NCBI GenBank assembly: GCA_000622025.1
Contig: JHWU01000015.1
Span: 1-64,000 of the forward strand
Length of the DNA stretch: 64,000 nt
Reading direction: 5' to 3'
Source of the DNA: Lachnospiraceae bacterium AD3010
GTDB taxonomy: Bacteria > Bacillota > Clostridia > Lachnospirales > Lachnospiraceae
Shown here: piece by piece, positions 9,047-17,989 of the stretch
Layout of the letters: the number at the start of each line of letters is the position of its first letter
How positions within the stretch are numbered: the first letter of the stretch is position 1
The notes under the pieces: generated by a model
What the model was told of the DNA's origin: nothing
Database searches by the model: none
What the model saw: the letters and a program-made list of their open reading frames with translations, nothing else
Program-made: the position numbers and the translations under genes

Positions 9047-9413
9047 TACTGCCTGAATCTCTCCAGAATGTCTCCGGGTGTCGGAGGACAGCCGGGCACA
9101 TTTTCTTCAGCGCCCCTGCAGCATTTTCCTATCCCCAGCCCCTTCAGTTCCTTTCCCTGATAGCCCTGACCAATATAAATGCTGTCTCCTGTCCTTATCC
9201 CCTCTCTGTCCGCGAGATAAAGTGCTCTGATAAGCTGGACTCTTCGGGCTCATTAAGCTTTATGATATCCTCCAAAGTGACCTTTGAGCTGCCTGCGCCC
9301 AATTTCTCTGCAAGGGCAATATACGGGACATCATCAAGCTTAAGACCCATAAGACGGCAGCCGTATGCTTCCATCTGTACGGCATCACTTCCAAGCATCA
9401 TTCTCCCGCCTTC
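9046..9413 (-). pseudogene. Remnant of a DUF362 family protein (N-terminus missing, frameshifted)
   Basis: Directly after the chemoreceptor stop codon the sequence encodes GGRMMLGSDAVQMEAYG, followed by about 50 residues typical of the C-terminal half of DUF362 (iron-sulfur associated) proteins. The frame then closes at 9195. Shifting by one base near 9236-9245 continues as QLIRALYLADREG, then TGDSIYIGQG and GKCCRGAEENVPGCPPTPGD up to a TAG at 9046. The N-terminal half is absent. It is therefore a doubly damaged gene, or one frameshift is a sequencing error. The stop overlaps the kinase start. Confidence 0.6.
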
Positions 9414-11153
9414 CTAGCTGTTCTGAACCTCTCTTATCAGATCGTAATTAGAGTCCTTGCCCTCAACGAAGCCTGTAACAGGGGTATTCAAGCCGGAGAA
9501 ATTATTAAAGGAAACAAAGGCATTCTTGATCTTTTCAAGAAGCTCCGGTGACAGCCTTTTACTGAAGGCGATGGCGTCCTTCTGTATATTCCCTGTCTTT
9601 GATATGATCTTCAGCTTTGATACATCCACACCGTTCTTCTGGGCCTTTTCATAGGCTTCATTGTAGGTTGCTCCTGCATCGAAATCACCTGCGAGGACAC
9701 CCTTTATCACGTTGTCATGGCTTCCGGCAAAGGTTATATTTCCCAGATCCCTGTCAGGATTGAGCCCGGCCTGCCTGATACTGTAATCCGCATACAGATA
9801 ACCGGATGCACTGGCCTTGTCCACATAGCCGAAATCCTTCCCCTTAAGATCCTGGATACTGTTGATCCCGGAATTATTCCTGGTGATTATATAGCCGTTG
9901 TAGAAGTCCTTTCCGTTAACCTTCGGGGTTGCCACCGGCTCAAGCTCCGTTACCTTGCAGGCATCGGTATAAGCCATGGGGGAGAACCATCCTCCGTCCA
10001 GTACTCCGCTCTTTATACTCTTTCCCAGGGAATTGTAATCCTTGGATATGACTATCCTGGTCTTCATCCCTATGCTCGCAAAGATACGCTCAAGGATAGG
10101 GGCATACATATTTTTGATATCAGCAGGAGCTGTAAAGGGGTTGATGCCTATAGTCACTTCATCATCCGCCTTTGCCTTTGACATTTCAAGCTGCATGCTG
10201 TCACAGGTATCATTCAGATTGTCGCAGTAGTCCAGAAGATCTGTGGTCTTCTGTTTATGCTGCTCGATAAGGGAAATGGATTCCTGTGCCTCGGCATTGC
10301 CTTCCTTTATTCCGTTGACAAGCTCCTCCAGGGTATTCTGCATCTCACCGGATGCCGATACACTTTCTTCAGTAAGCTGTGTGAGCTCATTGATATTGTC
10401 CTTTATGACGCTCATGGAATTCTGTGATCCATCCAGAACCTTTACGGTATTCTTCATCATCTTGTGAAGCTCTTCGATCGATGCGGAGGATTCCTCTATG
10501 GAGGAATTTGCCTGCGCCGTGGTATTCTCAAGGACCTGTATTATCTTTTCAACATCATCCACAAAAACCGCTGTTTCCTTTGCCAGCTTCCCAACCTCTT
10601 CGGCAACCACCGCAAAGCCTCTTCCGTGCTCACCCGCTCTGGCAGCTTCTATACTGGCATTAAGGGCAAGAAGATTGATCTGGGAAGAAATAGACTGTAT
10701 GTACTGGATATTTTTCTGTATTTCCTTTGAGGAATTAATAAGCTCCTCATTTATGCTCCTGGTGTTTTTGAAGGTATTTTCCACGTCCTTCAGAAGGTTA
10801 TAGGTTTCCTGGACCGTGTTCTGTCCTTCCGTCACCTGCTCCAGGGTATGGTCGGCCTCTGACTCCACCATGGAGATCCTTGAATTGATCTGCTGGCTGC
10901 TATCACTGACCTTGCTTACGGCATCCTCAGCCTTTTCCACGAAGCGGAGATTTCTCTCCGAGGTATCCGCCGCCATCCGGTTCTTTGTGACCAGCTTTTC
11001 AAAAGCTTCCTCATTTTTCTTTGCTATCCAGAGAAGATTTCTGGTATCGAAGCCTATGACCTCGATCATGGAGCCGATCACCTTATAAAAGGAGAAATAC
11101 TTTCCGCTGTCCTGTTTACCGGTATTGTCACTTTCTTTTTTCTTCCAAAACAT
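9414..11153 (-). CDS. Soluble methyl-accepting chemotaxis protein fused to a PhnD-like phosphate/phosphonate-binding domain
   Basis: A 579-residue fusion. Residues 1-330 are a long coiled-coil chemoreceptor signalling domain with the conserved hairpin tip [20 protein letters not shown] followed by [15 protein letters not shown]. Residues 335-579 resemble PhnD-type periplasmic binding proteins ([20 protein letters not shown], a [12 protein letters not shown] segment, then [19 protein letters not shown]). I find no transmembrane helix and no signal peptide, so the whole protein, including the normally extracellular binding domain, should be cytoplasmic. A role in sensing an intracellular phosphorus or other small ligand for chemotaxis is inference. 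The start follows an AGGGAAAA ribosome binding site. Confidence 0.85.
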   Translation of the reverse strand: MFWKKKESDNTGKQDSGKYFSFYKVIGSMIEVIGFDTRNLLWIAKKNEEAFEKLVTKNRMAADTSERNLRFVEKAEDAVSKVSDSSQQINSRISMVESEADHTLEQVTEGQNTVQETYNLLKDVENTFKNTRSINEELINSSKEIQKNIQYIQSISSQINLLALNASIEAARAGEHGRGFAVVAEEVGKLAKETAVFVDDVEKIIQVLENTTAQANSSIEESSASIEELHKMMKNTVKVLDGSQNSMSVIKDNINELTQLTEESVSASGEMQNTLEELVNGIKEGNAEAQESISLIEQHKQKTTDLLDYCDNLNDTCDSMQLEMSKAKADDEVTIGINPFTAPADIKNMYAPILERIFASIGMKTRIVISKDYNSLGKSIKSGVLDGGWFSPMAYTDACKVTELEPVATPKVNGKDFYNGYIITRNNSGINSIQDLKGKDFGYVDKASASGYLYADYSIRQAGLNPDRDLGNITFAGSHDNVIKGVLAGDFDAGATYNEAYEKAQKNGVDVSKLKIISKTGNIQKDAIAFSKRLSPELLEKIKNAFVSFNNFSGLNTPVTGFVEGKDSNYDLIREVQNS

Positions 11154-11195
11154 TTTTCCCTGCTTTCCACTCCGGCGAGTAGGTTTACATAATTC

Positions 11196-11237
11196 TTCTG
11201 AAGCCGGATCTGCTTTTCTTTAGTACCAGCTTCAGAA
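11196..11237. repeat. Inverted repeat in chemoreceptor leader
   Basis: Arms TTCTGAAGC and GCTTCAGAA (nine perfect pairs) enclose 24 bases between the antiporter operon and the chemoreceptor gene. The right arm overlaps the candidate -10 box, so it could be an operator. It is not followed by a T-run and is not a standard terminator. Confidence 0.45.
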
Positions 11238-11262
11238 TACCAAAATTACCTCTATAATTCAA
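11234..11262 (-). promoter_or_regulatory. Candidate sigma-A promoter for the chemoreceptor gene
   Basis: Minus-strand TTGAAT, 17-base spacer, TATTCT, about 80 bases upstream of the ATG at 11153. Confidence 0.5.
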
Positions 11263-11273
11263 TGATTTTCCCA

Positions 11274-13145
11274 CTATCGGAACATGATGCCGATGATGGT
11301 GCAGAGAACTATTATTATCCCCAGACAGGTCATCATCATAGCAAAGGTGAAATTGTAAAGAAGCTGTCCGGCTCCGGCGGCAAGTACCGCTGACAGTCTG
11401 TACAGGAAGCCGGGCTCTGATTCTTCCCCGCTCTTTACCTTTCTTTCCCTCATCACTGTCTTCCGTAGAAGAAGGATAAAGCCATCTGTAAGGCTTTCAA
11501 GTATCCGGGTCAGGATAATGCCTGCTCTGAGGCATTGCGCAAGTAAGGGCTTAAGGATCCTGTTTTCCCCGAAGATCTGAGCGACTTTACCCATAGCCTC
11601 CGGAATATACTTTGTGATAAGCGGACGGTAGATAAGCTCTTCCAGATCAAGCTTTTCCGGCCAGAGATTCACATAGCTTCCATTTTTTATCAGGACCCCG
11701 CGTACTATTGTGAAATAGAGCACTGCTCCGATAGAAAGCGAGATAAGCGCCCCCTTAAGGTTTTCCACTGAGAATGCGGAAAACCCTAAGATCCCTGAAA
11801 ATCCGGTCATCTCCTTTATCAGCCTGGTGCTTACAAAGGGCTGTCCCAGAACGACCATCAGAAGAGATGAACCGAAGACCACTGCCGTGCTTGCCTTATT
11901 CATGCATTTCCTCTCCCGGTCAAAGATAAGCTGCCTTTCTTCGTCCCTGTTCTTCTGTACAAAGATGCAGATAAAGAGCTTCAGCATATATGCAAATGTC
12001 AGACCTCCAGAGATCAGAAAAATCCATTCGATAATGGAAAGAAGGCCGCCGTAAGCGGAAAGACTTTTGATTCCCTCTACTATGCTCTCATGCAGCATGG
12101 TCTTACTTAAATATCCGTTAAAAAAGGGAACTCCGCTTATTCCGAGAGCGCCAAAGGCAAAGGCTGCCATAAGAAGGGGTTTATTCCGGCCATAGCCCCG
12201 TATCTCGTCAAGAGTAAGGACATTAAGGTTCATCATAACTACTCCCGCCGCCATAAAGAGGGTAAGCTTTATCAGCGAGTGGTTTACCATATGCAGCACC
12301 AGCCCCGATAAAGCAATGCCTGTTCCTTCCTCATTCCCTGCGGATGAAAGAAGGAGCATCATTCCTATTCCCGTAAGTATAAAGCCGATCTGTGACATGG
12401 AGGAGCAGGCAAGTGTCCTCTTTAAATTTACCGAAAACAGCGCCAGCACAGCCCCGAGAAGCATTGTCACCACTCCCGGAAGGAGCACCGCAAGTCCAAA
12501 TATCTCATTTCCGAAAAGAGCCGTACAGGAGATCATAAGGATACCGTATATCCCGACCTTTGTGAGTATGCCCGAAAGGAGCGCCGATGCCGGGGAGGGT
12601 GCTACCGGATGGGCCTTCGGAAGCCACACATGGACCGGGAACATGCCTGCCTTGCAGCCGAATCCGAAAAGAATGCAAATGCCGGCTGCAAAGATAAGTG
12701 ACTGATCCGGGGAGTTCTTCGCTGCCTCCCTTAAGCTGTCAAAGGACAGCGTGCCCGCCGTATACTGCATCAGCGCAAGTCCCATAAACAGCAGGAGCCC
12801 TCCGATCACCGCAATGAAAAGATAGGTATAACCCGCCCTGACAGCCTCTTTTGTTTCTTCATGGATAACCCAGGTAAAGGAAGTGAAGGACAGGATCTCG
12901 AAAAATAAGAAGGCAGTCATCAGATCTCCTGAAAGCATGACTCCCTCTGTAGCAACGAAGGTCGCAAGGGTAAAAAATATGTAGCGGCTCAGGTTTTCCT
13001 TTTCCTTTGCAAAATATTCTTTTGAAAAGATTGCCGTGGCAGCCCACATGAATGCCGTGATCACGGCGTAGACACAGCGGAACCCGTCCGCACTAAAGGA
13101 TAGTCCCGCGCCTGTCATTATCCCTTCGATCTGAAGTACCGGCAT
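11274..13145 (-). CDS. NuoL/M/N-like ion-translocating subunit 4 of Mrp/Mbh-like operon
   Basis: A 623-residue polytopic protein of the proton-conducting transporter family, closest in look to hydrogenase-4 component B/MrpD types. Conserved features include FFEILSFTSFTWV (the TM5 Glu) and GCKAGMFPVHVWLPKAHPVA followed by SPASALLSGILTKVG (the TM7 and TM8 Lys positions). The C-terminal 150 residues are longer than in the other three paralogues and end in a last hydrophobic helix. It is the distal gene of the operon, 23 bases after its neighbour. It is expected to form a membrane channel for H+ or Na+. Confidence 0.88.
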   Translation of the reverse strand: MPVLQIEGIMTGAGLSFSADGFRCVYAVITAFMWAATAIFSKEYFAKEKENLSRYIFFTLATFVATEGVMLSGDLMTAFLFFEILSFTSFTWVIHEETKEAVRAGYTYLFIAVIGGLLLFMGLALMQYTAGTLSFDSLREAAKNSPDQSLIFAAGICILFGFGCKAGMFPVHVWLPKAHPVAPSPASALLSGILTKVGIYGILMISCTALFGNEIFGLAVLLPGVVTMLLGAVLALFSVNLKRTLACSSMSQIGFILTGIGMMLLLSSAGNEEGTGIALSGLVLHMVNHSLIKLTLFMAAGVVMMNLNVLTLDEIRGYGRNKPLLMAAFAFGALGISGVPFFNGYLSKTMLHESIVEGIKSLSAYGGLLSIIEWIFLISGGLTFAYMLKLFICIFVQKNRDEERQLIFDRERKCMNKASTAVVFGSSLLMVVLGQPFVSTRLIKEMTGFSGILGFSAFSVENLKGALISLSIGAVLYFTIVRGVLIKNGSYVNLWPEKLDLEELIYRPLITKYIPEAMGKVAQIFGENRILKPLLAQCLRAGIILTRILESLTDGFILLLRKTVMRERKVKSGEESEPGFLYRLSAVLAAGAGQLLYNFTFAMMMTCLGIIIVLCTIIGIMFR

Positions 13146-13168
13146 CTGCCTTCTCCTTTCATTTTTAT

Positions 13169-14647
13169 CTAAAGCAGTCCTGCTGCGATCTTTTCTATAT
13201 ATCCGATTACCGGCCCGGGATGTATCCCGAGCAGGATATTAAGTATCCCGAAAAACACGATGGGGGCAAGCATCCGCTTTCCCGGATCCTTTACGTCACT
13301 CCGTTCCCCGTATCTGTCGGTCCCCTTCACAGGGAAAAAGGCTCTTACACTTACCGTCAGAATGTACATTGCACATAAAAAAGCCGAGATTATAAGGACG
13401 AATACTCCCGTCAGACCCTGTCTGCTCCCTTCCTCTATCCCCGCGTTTACAAGTCTCCACTTTGAAACAAAGCCGCAGAACACGGGTATTCCCGCCAGAG
13501 AGAAACCTGCAAGGGTGTAGAGGATAAAGGTCAGGGGCATCCTTTTTCCCACGCCGTTTACCTGGTAGATATACTCATTTCCGGTGACATGGATAAAGGC
13601 TCCGGCACAGAGAAAGAGTGACATCTTAATGATCCCGTGGAATACCATGTGAAGAAGCCCGGCTGTCATTCCCCCGGGTGTGAGAAGGAGGATCCCAAAT
13701 AGCATATAGGAAAGATTACTGACCGTGGAATAGGCGAGCCTCCTCTTAAAATGTCTTTCCTTTAAGGCCATGGCTGCCGCAAATACCATTGTAAAAACAG
13801 CAGTCATAAGGGCAGCTGTCTCTGACAGGGTTCCGTACAGGGTTTCTGAACCAAAGGTATACCAGATAAGCCTTGTTACCGCGAAAACACCGGAATTAAC
13901 CACAGCCACCGCGTGAAGAAGTGCGGTTACCGGAGTCGGTGCGGCAGAGGCCGTCGGAAGCCAGGCATGGAGCGGAAAGATCGCAGCCTTTACTCCGAAG
14001 CCGAAAAAGCCGCTTAAGAATGCAAGCTGCAGGATCGGGGTAAGCCGGCTTAAATGCAGGCTTCCACCATAATTAAATATACCTGCCTCGCCATAAACCG
14101 TGGTTATCACCACCGCAAAAAAGGCAAGTCCCGTGCCTCCTATCGTAAAGGCCGCATATTTCCTCCCGGCATACATGCTCTCACTGTTTCCGTAGTGAAC
14201 CACTAAAGGGATGGTTACAAGAGTAAGCATCTCTATGAAAGTGTAGAGAGTTGTCATATTGTAAGAAAATGAAAGCCCCAGAGTCACTCCGTATGTCATG
14301 ACATAAAAAGCAAAGAATCTGTTTTTCTTCCCTGCTCCCTCCATATATTCAAATGCATACAGCATAACAAGGGGCCACATAAGGGAGACCATCCCGGCAA
14401 AAAGGCAGGATAATCCATCCAGACGAAAGCCTATGGAAAATGCTCCTGACAGGCTTATTACCTGGACGGCTTCTCTTTTCACCGAAAACAGAGCTAACCA
14501 TACAAGGATACTGGTAAGGATCACTACTGTCTCGAGAAAAGTGTTCCGCTTCCTGTCGGCTTCTAAGGGAATTTTAAGAAACAGCAGCAGAAATCCGCCA
14601 AGTATGGGAAGCAATATGGGAATAAGGAGATAATAAGGACTTATCAT
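13169..14647 (-). CDS. NuoL/M/N-like ion-translocating subunit 3
   Basis: A 492-residue polytopic membrane protein of the same family, about 14 helices. It has TFIEMLTLVTIPLV (TM5 Glu) and GVKAAIFPLHAWLPTASAAP followed by TPVTALLHAVAVVNSGVF. Where paralogues carry Lys in the helix after the broken TM7 (for example ILTKVG in the gene at 11274) this copy has Asn, so its proton path may differ. Its start overlaps the stop of the preceding gene by four bases. Cation/proton antiport is the expected role. Confidence 0.88.
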   Translation of the reverse strand: MISPYYLLIPILLPILGGFLLLFLKIPLEADRKRNTFLETVVILTSILVWLALFSVKREAVQVISLSGAFSIGFRLDGLSCLFAGMVSLMWPLVMLYAFEYMEGAGKKNRFFAFYVMTYGVTLGLSFSYNMTTLYTFIEMLTLVTIPLVVHYGNSESMYAGRKYAAFTIGGTGLAFFAVVITTVYGEAGIFNYGGSLHLSRLTPILQLAFLSGFFGFGVKAAIFPLHAWLPTASAAPTPVTALLHAVAVVNSGVFAVTRLIWYTFGSETLYGTLSETAALMTAVFTMVFAAAMALKERHFKRRLAYSTVSNLSYMLFGILLLTPGGMTAGLLHMVFHGIIKMSLFLCAGAFIHVTGNEYIYQVNGVGKRMPLTFILYTLAGFSLAGIPVFCGFVSKWRLVNAGIEEGSRQGLTGVFVLIISAFLCAMYILTVSVRAFFPVKGTDRYGERSDVKDPGKRMLAPIVFFGILNILLGIHPGPVIGYIEKIAAGLL

Positions 14648-16083
14648 ATAAGCTCAACTATCCTCCAACCGTAGACGCCAGCCATAAGTGCTGCAAGACA
14701 GAGCACTATAAGCGGCACTGTCATAAAAAGTGAGGGTTCCTTTTTCTCCGTTCCGGAAAGGTCAAAGTCCTTCCCCGGGAAAAACGCATCAACCGCTATG
14801 GGAAAAAGATAACCCGCGGTTAAAAGCGCGGAAATCAGGAGAACTACAGGTGGCAGGATGGAAAGTATCCCCATTCCGTCTCCAAGAGCCGCTCCGGCAA
14901 GCATCCACTTACTGCTAAACCCGCCCATGGGCGGTATTCCAACCAGAGAGAGGGAGGCGATCATAAAGCACCAGAGAGTTACCGGCATTTCCTTTCCCGT
15001 TCCCTTAAGCTCCGTAACGTTCCTCTTTCCAAGCTTACAGATAAAGATTCCCGCTACCAGAAAGAGACAGCCCTTGGAAACCGCGTGGCTTAAAAGATGC
15101 AATAGTCCTCCCCTGAATCCCTCCGCTGACATTATGGAAAGCCCCAGCAGTATATAGGAGATCTGGCTTACGGTGGAATAGGCCAGTCTTTTTTTCAGCA
15201 CCTTTTCCCGGAAAGCACAGGTCGAACCCATAAGGATCGTAAGAAGGCAAAGAGACATCCATGCATACTGCACCCAGGTTCCGCGCAGCAAGTCAACTCC
15301 TACGCTGTAATAAATCAGCCTCACAATGGCAAACACTCCGGCCTTGGCGATTATTCCGGAAAGGAGGGCCGAAGCCGGCGCCGGTGCTATGGGATGGGCT
15401 GTAGGCAGCCAGCCATGCATGGGATACATACCCGCCTTGGTGCCAAAGCCTATTATCCCAATAAAGACGACCGCGAGAAATACACTCTCATTTCCGGAAA
15501 GCAGGGTATTATCAATGATCCCTCCGGGGATGAAGCCTGTATTTCCGCCTGAATAGTAATACACGAAAAACACCGAAAGGAGTCCCATCAGGGCACCTGC
15601 GACAGAGTAAAACAGATATTTTAACCCGGCTGAAACCGCTTCCCTTGTCATTTCATGGAGGACCAGGGGAACGGATGAAAGTGACGCAAGCTCAAAGCAG
15701 AAATAGAGTGTAAGGAGATTTGCGGACATTGATATAGCCACCAGGGCTCCCATGGATACAAAATAGAAGCTGAAGAACATCCCCGGGCGTTCTTCCGTCT
15801 TCATATACTCAAAGGCATAGAAGCACACAGCGGTGTAAAGTATCAGAACTACCGATAGAAACAGCCTTCCGAAGCTGTCATATGAAAAGCCGAAAACTGC
15901 GCGGTCCGTGATCCTGAAAAGTGTCACCGCTTTCCCGTACAGAGCGGCTAAAATTGCGATTATGTCAGTAAGTACCATGACAGCCCCGCATCGAAAGGTC
16001 CTGCCGGAATCTCGCCTTGCCGGGAAGAGCGCCGCCAGGGGCCCCGCTATCATGGGAAATAATATCGCTGTTATCAAAAGCAT
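14644..16083 (-). CDS. NuoL/M/N-like ion-translocating subunit 2
   Basis: A 479-residue paralogue with the key elements intact: FCFELASLSSVPLVLHE (TM5 Glu), GTKAGMYPMHGWLPTAHPIA and PASALLSGIIAKAG (Lys residues). It is most similar in motif spelling to the subunit at 11274, suggesting a relatively recent duplication inside the operon (inference). It follows the first D-type subunit after a 37-base gap and overlaps the next gene by four bases. It acts in the cytoplasmic membrane as part of the antiporter complex. Confidence 0.88.
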   Translation of the reverse strand: MLLITAILFPMIAGPLAALFPARRDSGRTFRCGAVMVLTDIIAILAALYGKAVTLFRITDRAVFGFSYDSFGRLFLSVVLILYTAVCFYAFEYMKTEERPGMFFSFYFVSMGALVAISMSANLLTLYFCFELASLSSVPLVLHEMTREAVSAGLKYLFYSVAGALMGLLSVFFVYYYSGGNTGFIPGGIIDNTLLSGNESVFLAVVFIGIIGFGTKAGMYPMHGWLPTAHPIAPAPASALLSGIIAKAGVFAIVRLIYYSVGVDLLRGTWVQYAWMSLCLLTILMGSTCAFREKVLKKRLAYSTVSQISYILLGLSIMSAEGFRGGLLHLLSHAVSKGCLFLVAGIFICKLGKRNVTELKGTGKEMPVTLWCFMIASLSLVGIPPMGGFSSKWMLAGAALGDGMGILSILPPVVLLISALLTAGYLFPIAVDAFFPGKDFDLSGTEKKEPSLFMTVPLIVLCLAALMAGVYGWRIVELI

Positions 16084-16120
16084 ACTTACCCTCCGGTATA
16101 ATAGTCCCCTAAATCTGATC

Positions 16121-17608
16121 TCATCCGAACATGGATAGTCCCCTCCGGATCAGCTCCAGAGTTACCCGGGAAAACAGTCCGAGAAAGAGGTTGCATCCTG
16201 TGAGGACCAGCATAGGGATGATATATCCCGCCCTCCGGCCTGCTCTTTCCGTTTTCTCCGGATGATCTGTGTATATGCGGATAACGGTTCGGATAAAATA
16301 CATTGCATTTAGCAGGGAGCTCACAGCCAGTGCCAGCATTACGAGGATCAGCTTCCTGTTTCCGGCTCCCACAGCAGCCAGTCCAAACTGCAGCTTGGAT
16401 GAAAAACCCGCAAATATAGGTATTCCGATCATGGACAGGGCACTTACGGTAAAAAACCCACCCGCTGCCCTGTCACGAAGTCCGCTTCCCTGCAGCTCCC
16501 GGAAAAGCAGGCTTCCTCCGGACACCTCCGCAAGACGCGGAGTTGTAAGGAACAGCTGGGATTTGGTGACTGCATGTACCAGTATATGGAAAAGCGCAGC
16601 CGTATAGCCGGCAGCTCCGCCAAGCCCCAGACCCGTATAGATATACCCGATCTGGGCCGCCGAGGACAGAGCAACCATACGGTTAATATTATTGGACAGT
16701 ATCGCTCCCACGGACCCCACTATGATCCCTCCGATCCCAAGCACCAGAAGTATATTCTTAAGAGGCATCATTTCAAAGGTTTTGATCCCTATGGCGCGAT
16801 AGTATATTTTGAACAGCAAAAAAATATATGCCTTTGAAACTATGGCTGAGAGCACGGCGGCCGAGGTGGGGGTTGCCCAGCCGTAGGTATCCGGCATCCA
16901 GTAATGAAAGGGAAAGAGACCGCTCTTAATGGAGAGGCCGATAGTCAGTATCCCCACCACTATGGTAAGATTCCGAAGGACCCCGGGATCACTTGCCAGC
17001 TCCGAAATGGTCCTCTGCATCGGCACCATGAGAAGATGCCCCGTCATTGAATACAGCAGAACAACTCCCAGCAAAAAAAGACCGGATCCGAGAAGGTTCA
17101 GTATCATATACCGGACTGCTGCCAGAGTCGTACGTCCCAGCTCCCGGACGATCAGGATCCCGCAGCTGGTAAGTGTCAGGATCTCTACAAACACATAGCC
17201 TGTGAATATGTCGTTTGTCCAGACCAATGACATAAGCGCAGCTGTCATAAGATTCAAAAGCGCATAGTAAAGGTTTACCTTGCTCTCATCTATGTCCACG
17301 TTTACAAAGCGGTGCCCCGCCGTAACGGAACAGATCATAACCACCAGAAAAAGCAGCGCCATTACGGCTTCAAGCACGCCGGCCCTTATCTCATTTCCCC
17401 AAGGAGCGGGAAATTCCCCCATTGCATAAGTAAATTCCCTGCCGGTCTGCACCACATAGATAAGCACCGATGCGGCCATTCCTATGAGGACTATCTCTAA
17501 TACAAAGGTATAGCGCTTAGCCATCCTCCCCTTAAGCAGAAAGCAGAGTACTCCGGAGAACAGGCTGAACAAAATGGTAAATAACGGAAAGCTGGTAATA
17601 ATGACCAT
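16121..17608 (-). CDS. NuoL/M/N-like ion-translocating subunit 1 (MrpD position)
   Basis: A 495-residue polytopic protein directly after the MrpC-like gene, the usual place of mrpD. It has VFVEILTLTSCGILIVRE (TM5 Glu), SIKSGLFPFHYWMPDTYGWA and AAVLSAIVSKAY (Lys positions). By position and length it is the classic MrpD/MbhH homologue; the three following genes are extra paralogues. MrpD-type subunits conduct protons in Na+/H+ antiport (family knowledge). Confidence 0.9.
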   Translation of the reverse strand: MVIITSFPLFTILFSLFSGVLCFLLKGRMAKRYTFVLEIVLIGMAASVLIYVVQTGREFTYAMGEFPAPWGNEIRAGVLEAVMALLFLVVMICSVTAGHRFVNVDIDESKVNLYYALLNLMTAALMSLVWTNDIFTGYVFVEILTLTSCGILIVRELGRTTLAAVRYMILNLLGSGLFLLGVVLLYSMTGHLLMVPMQRTISELASDPGVLRNLTIVVGILTIGLSIKSGLFPFHYWMPDTYGWATPTSAAVLSAIVSKAYIFLLFKIYYRAIGIKTFEMMPLKNILLVLGIGGIIVGSVGAILSNNINRMVALSSAAQIGYIYTGLGLGGAAGYTAALFHILVHAVTKSQLFLTTPRLAEVSGGSLLFRELQGSGLRDRAAGGFFTVSALSMIGIPIFAGFSSKLQFGLAAVGAGNRKLILVMLALAVSSLLNAMYFIRTVIRIYTDHPEKTERAGRRAGYIIPMLVLTGCNLFLGLFSRVTLELIRRGLSMFG

Positions 17609-17989
17609 CTATCTGTCCTCCATCTGGTGTCTGGACATAAGATAGATCTCATCCAGATTCAAGGTGTGATAGCGCTTATACAGCCGAATGGACAGAGACA
17701 GCATAACAGCAGTCACCGATACCGAGACCACGATCCCCGTAAGCACCAGTCCCGCGGGAACCGGGTTTATGTATGCCATCGTCTCCTTCACACCGTTCTC
17801 GACAATGGGAGCCTTCCGTCCCTCGATATAGCCGAGAGATGCCAGGAACAGAAAGACCCCTGAGTCCATTATATTCATACCTATCAGCTTTTTTATCAGG
17901 TTCTGCTGGAACAGCAGCATGGTGAAGCCGATCCCGAACAGGATCACCGCTGCCGCCTCTTCATTATTTACGAGCAGATGTTCAAGCAC
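17609..17989 (-). CDS. mrpC: MrpC/MnhC/NuoK-like antiporter subunit
   Basis: About 126 residues with three hydrophobic helices. The sequence EEAAAVILFGIGFTMLLFQQ followed by NLIKKLIGMNIMDSGVFLFL is typical of the NuoK/MrpC family, whose second-helix Glu equivalent is not conserved in Mrp types. I prefer the GTG at 17989, which overlaps the previous stop and follows a GAGAGG ribosome binding site; an upstream start at 18064 would add 25 residues lying inside the preceding gene. The C-terminal tail (YHTLNLDEIYLM) is longer than usual. Confidence 0.85.
   Translation of the reverse strand: MLEHLLVNNEEAAAVILFGIGFTMLLFQQNLIKKLIGMNIMDSGVFLFLASLGYIEGRKAPIVENGVKETMAYINPVPAGLVLTGIVVSVSVTAVMLSLSIRLYKRYHTLNLDEIYLMSRHQMEDR

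Noticed and set aside
11154-11273. c-di-GMP (GEMM) riboswitch before the chemoreceptor
   Set aside because: The conserved GEMM core sequences are absent; only a simple inverted repeat is seen.
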